NCBI GenBank assembly: GCA_018266355.1
Contig: JAFEAP010000020.1
Location: forward strand, 1 to 64,000
DNA length: 64,000 bases
Origin: Bdellovibrionales bacterium
GTDB lineage: Bacteria; Bdellovibrionota; UBA1018
Reading direction: 5' to 3'
Shown here: piece after piece, positions 63,693 through 64,000 of the stretch
Position numbering within the stretch: position 1 is the first letter of the stretch
Layout of the letters: each line of letters opens with the position of its first letter
Position numbers and translations under genes: made by a program
The notes under the pieces: generated by a model
Database searches by the model: none
What the model was told of the DNA's origin: nothing
The model's input: only the letters and a program-made list of their open reading frames with translations

Positions 63693-64000
63693 GCGCCCAA
63701 AAGAAGATGATCCAATCGAAGCAAGTCTTTACCTACCTGGTGAAGGTCGTCGCCGGCCCGGGTGAATCCACTCGCGTCTGGAACACCAAGCAACCCATGG
63801 TCGTCGGTCACCCGATGCGCTGGGAGATGGTCCAAACCGACGAAGGCGTGAAGATCTCCGCTCTCTGGACGGAGAAAGAGCACCTCGTGAAGGATGCCGA
63901 CATCGCGAAGGGCAAGGGCTCGGTGAAGCTCGTCTGCGGGACCGCGAAGGATGCCGGTACGCTCCAAGTCGAGATCCAGCCGGTCGCGAAACTCGCCGCC
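63689..64000 (+). CDS. Last gene of the motor operon, cut by the window end
   Basis: ATG at 63689 overlaps the previous stop; 104 codons are visible and the frame is open to the edge. The start reads TYLVKVVAGPGESTRVWNTK and then VVGHPMRWEMVQTDEG, a beta-rich domain without signal peptide, perhaps FHA-like and cytoplasmic. In Myxococcus a membrane protein with such an N-terminal domain (GltG/AgmX type, with a TonB-like end) is part of the machine, but the rest of this gene is not visible. Confidence 0.65.
   Translation, partial: MSAQKKMIQSKQVFTYLVKVVAGPGESTRVWNTKQPMVVGHPMRWEMVQTDEGVKISALWTEKEHLVKDADIAKGKGSVKLVCGTAKDAGTLQVEIQPVAKLAA

Overview
The window is chromosomal DNA of a GC-rich Gram-negative bacterium. 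Gene density is high, many junctions are 4-base ATGA or GTGA overlaps, and lipoprotein signals are common. The mix of genes looks most like Bdellovibrionota or Myxococcota (the old Deltaproteobacteria): a TolQ/TolR/TolR motor beside a VWA lipoprotein and a very large repeat protein, GYF and PilZ domain proteins, a histone-H1-like Lys/Ala protein, an rpiB-glyA...nrdR-nusB block, lptE-holA, and many exported proteins of unknown function. This placement is inferred from gene content and no rRNA is present to confirm it. I found no rRNA, tRNA, CRISPR array, prophage or transposase.

Layout. 1-9254: 3' end of polA, a giant Ig/Kelch lipoprotein, an operon of four unrecognised genes, then nrdR-nusB. 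9395-15375: an exported protein, rpiB-glyA, an HTH-DUF2087 regulator under a 42-bp dyad, a secreted tyrosine phosphatase with a TetR regulator, a ceramidase-like membrane protein and a VOC protein. 15416-22873: the fatty-acid/phospholipid cluster on the minus strand in the order yceD-plsX-fabH-fabD-fabG-acpP-fabF, lacking the usual rpmF, preceded by nagA. 22935-36672: H1-like protein, exported proteins, dadA, an HtrA-type protease, a thiolase plus two-subunit CoA-transferase operon, and a secreted/HEAT-repeat pair. 36858-46774: envelope and secreted proteins (transglutaminase-elicitor-like, VWA lipoprotein, DUF4105-like), a GYF-GYF-PilZ protein, and a hydrolase-methyltransferase-pyrE-DoxX operon. 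46771-56642: a nadB operon, a membrane sensor, alr with an MlaF-type ATPase and a GYF/TM protein, DUF721, lptE and holA.

56969-64000 is the most interesting part: an apparent operon of a VWA lipoprotein, a TolQ/ExbB-type proton channel, two different TolR/ExbD-type proteins, a 1062-residue exported helical-repeat protein, a small basic exported protein, and a gene that runs off the window. It resembles the Agl-Glt gliding machinery of Myxococcus, where a TolQ/two-TolR motor works with periplasmic repeat proteins and a VWA adhesin (CglB). That link is inferred from domain content and gene order.

Non-coding structure includes seven tandem 17-bp palindromic units between convergent genes, two long imperfect inverted repeats that look like miniature mobile or REP-type elements, several clear intrinsic terminators, a 5' leader with two mutually exclusive stems, and a strong hairpin inside the motor operon.
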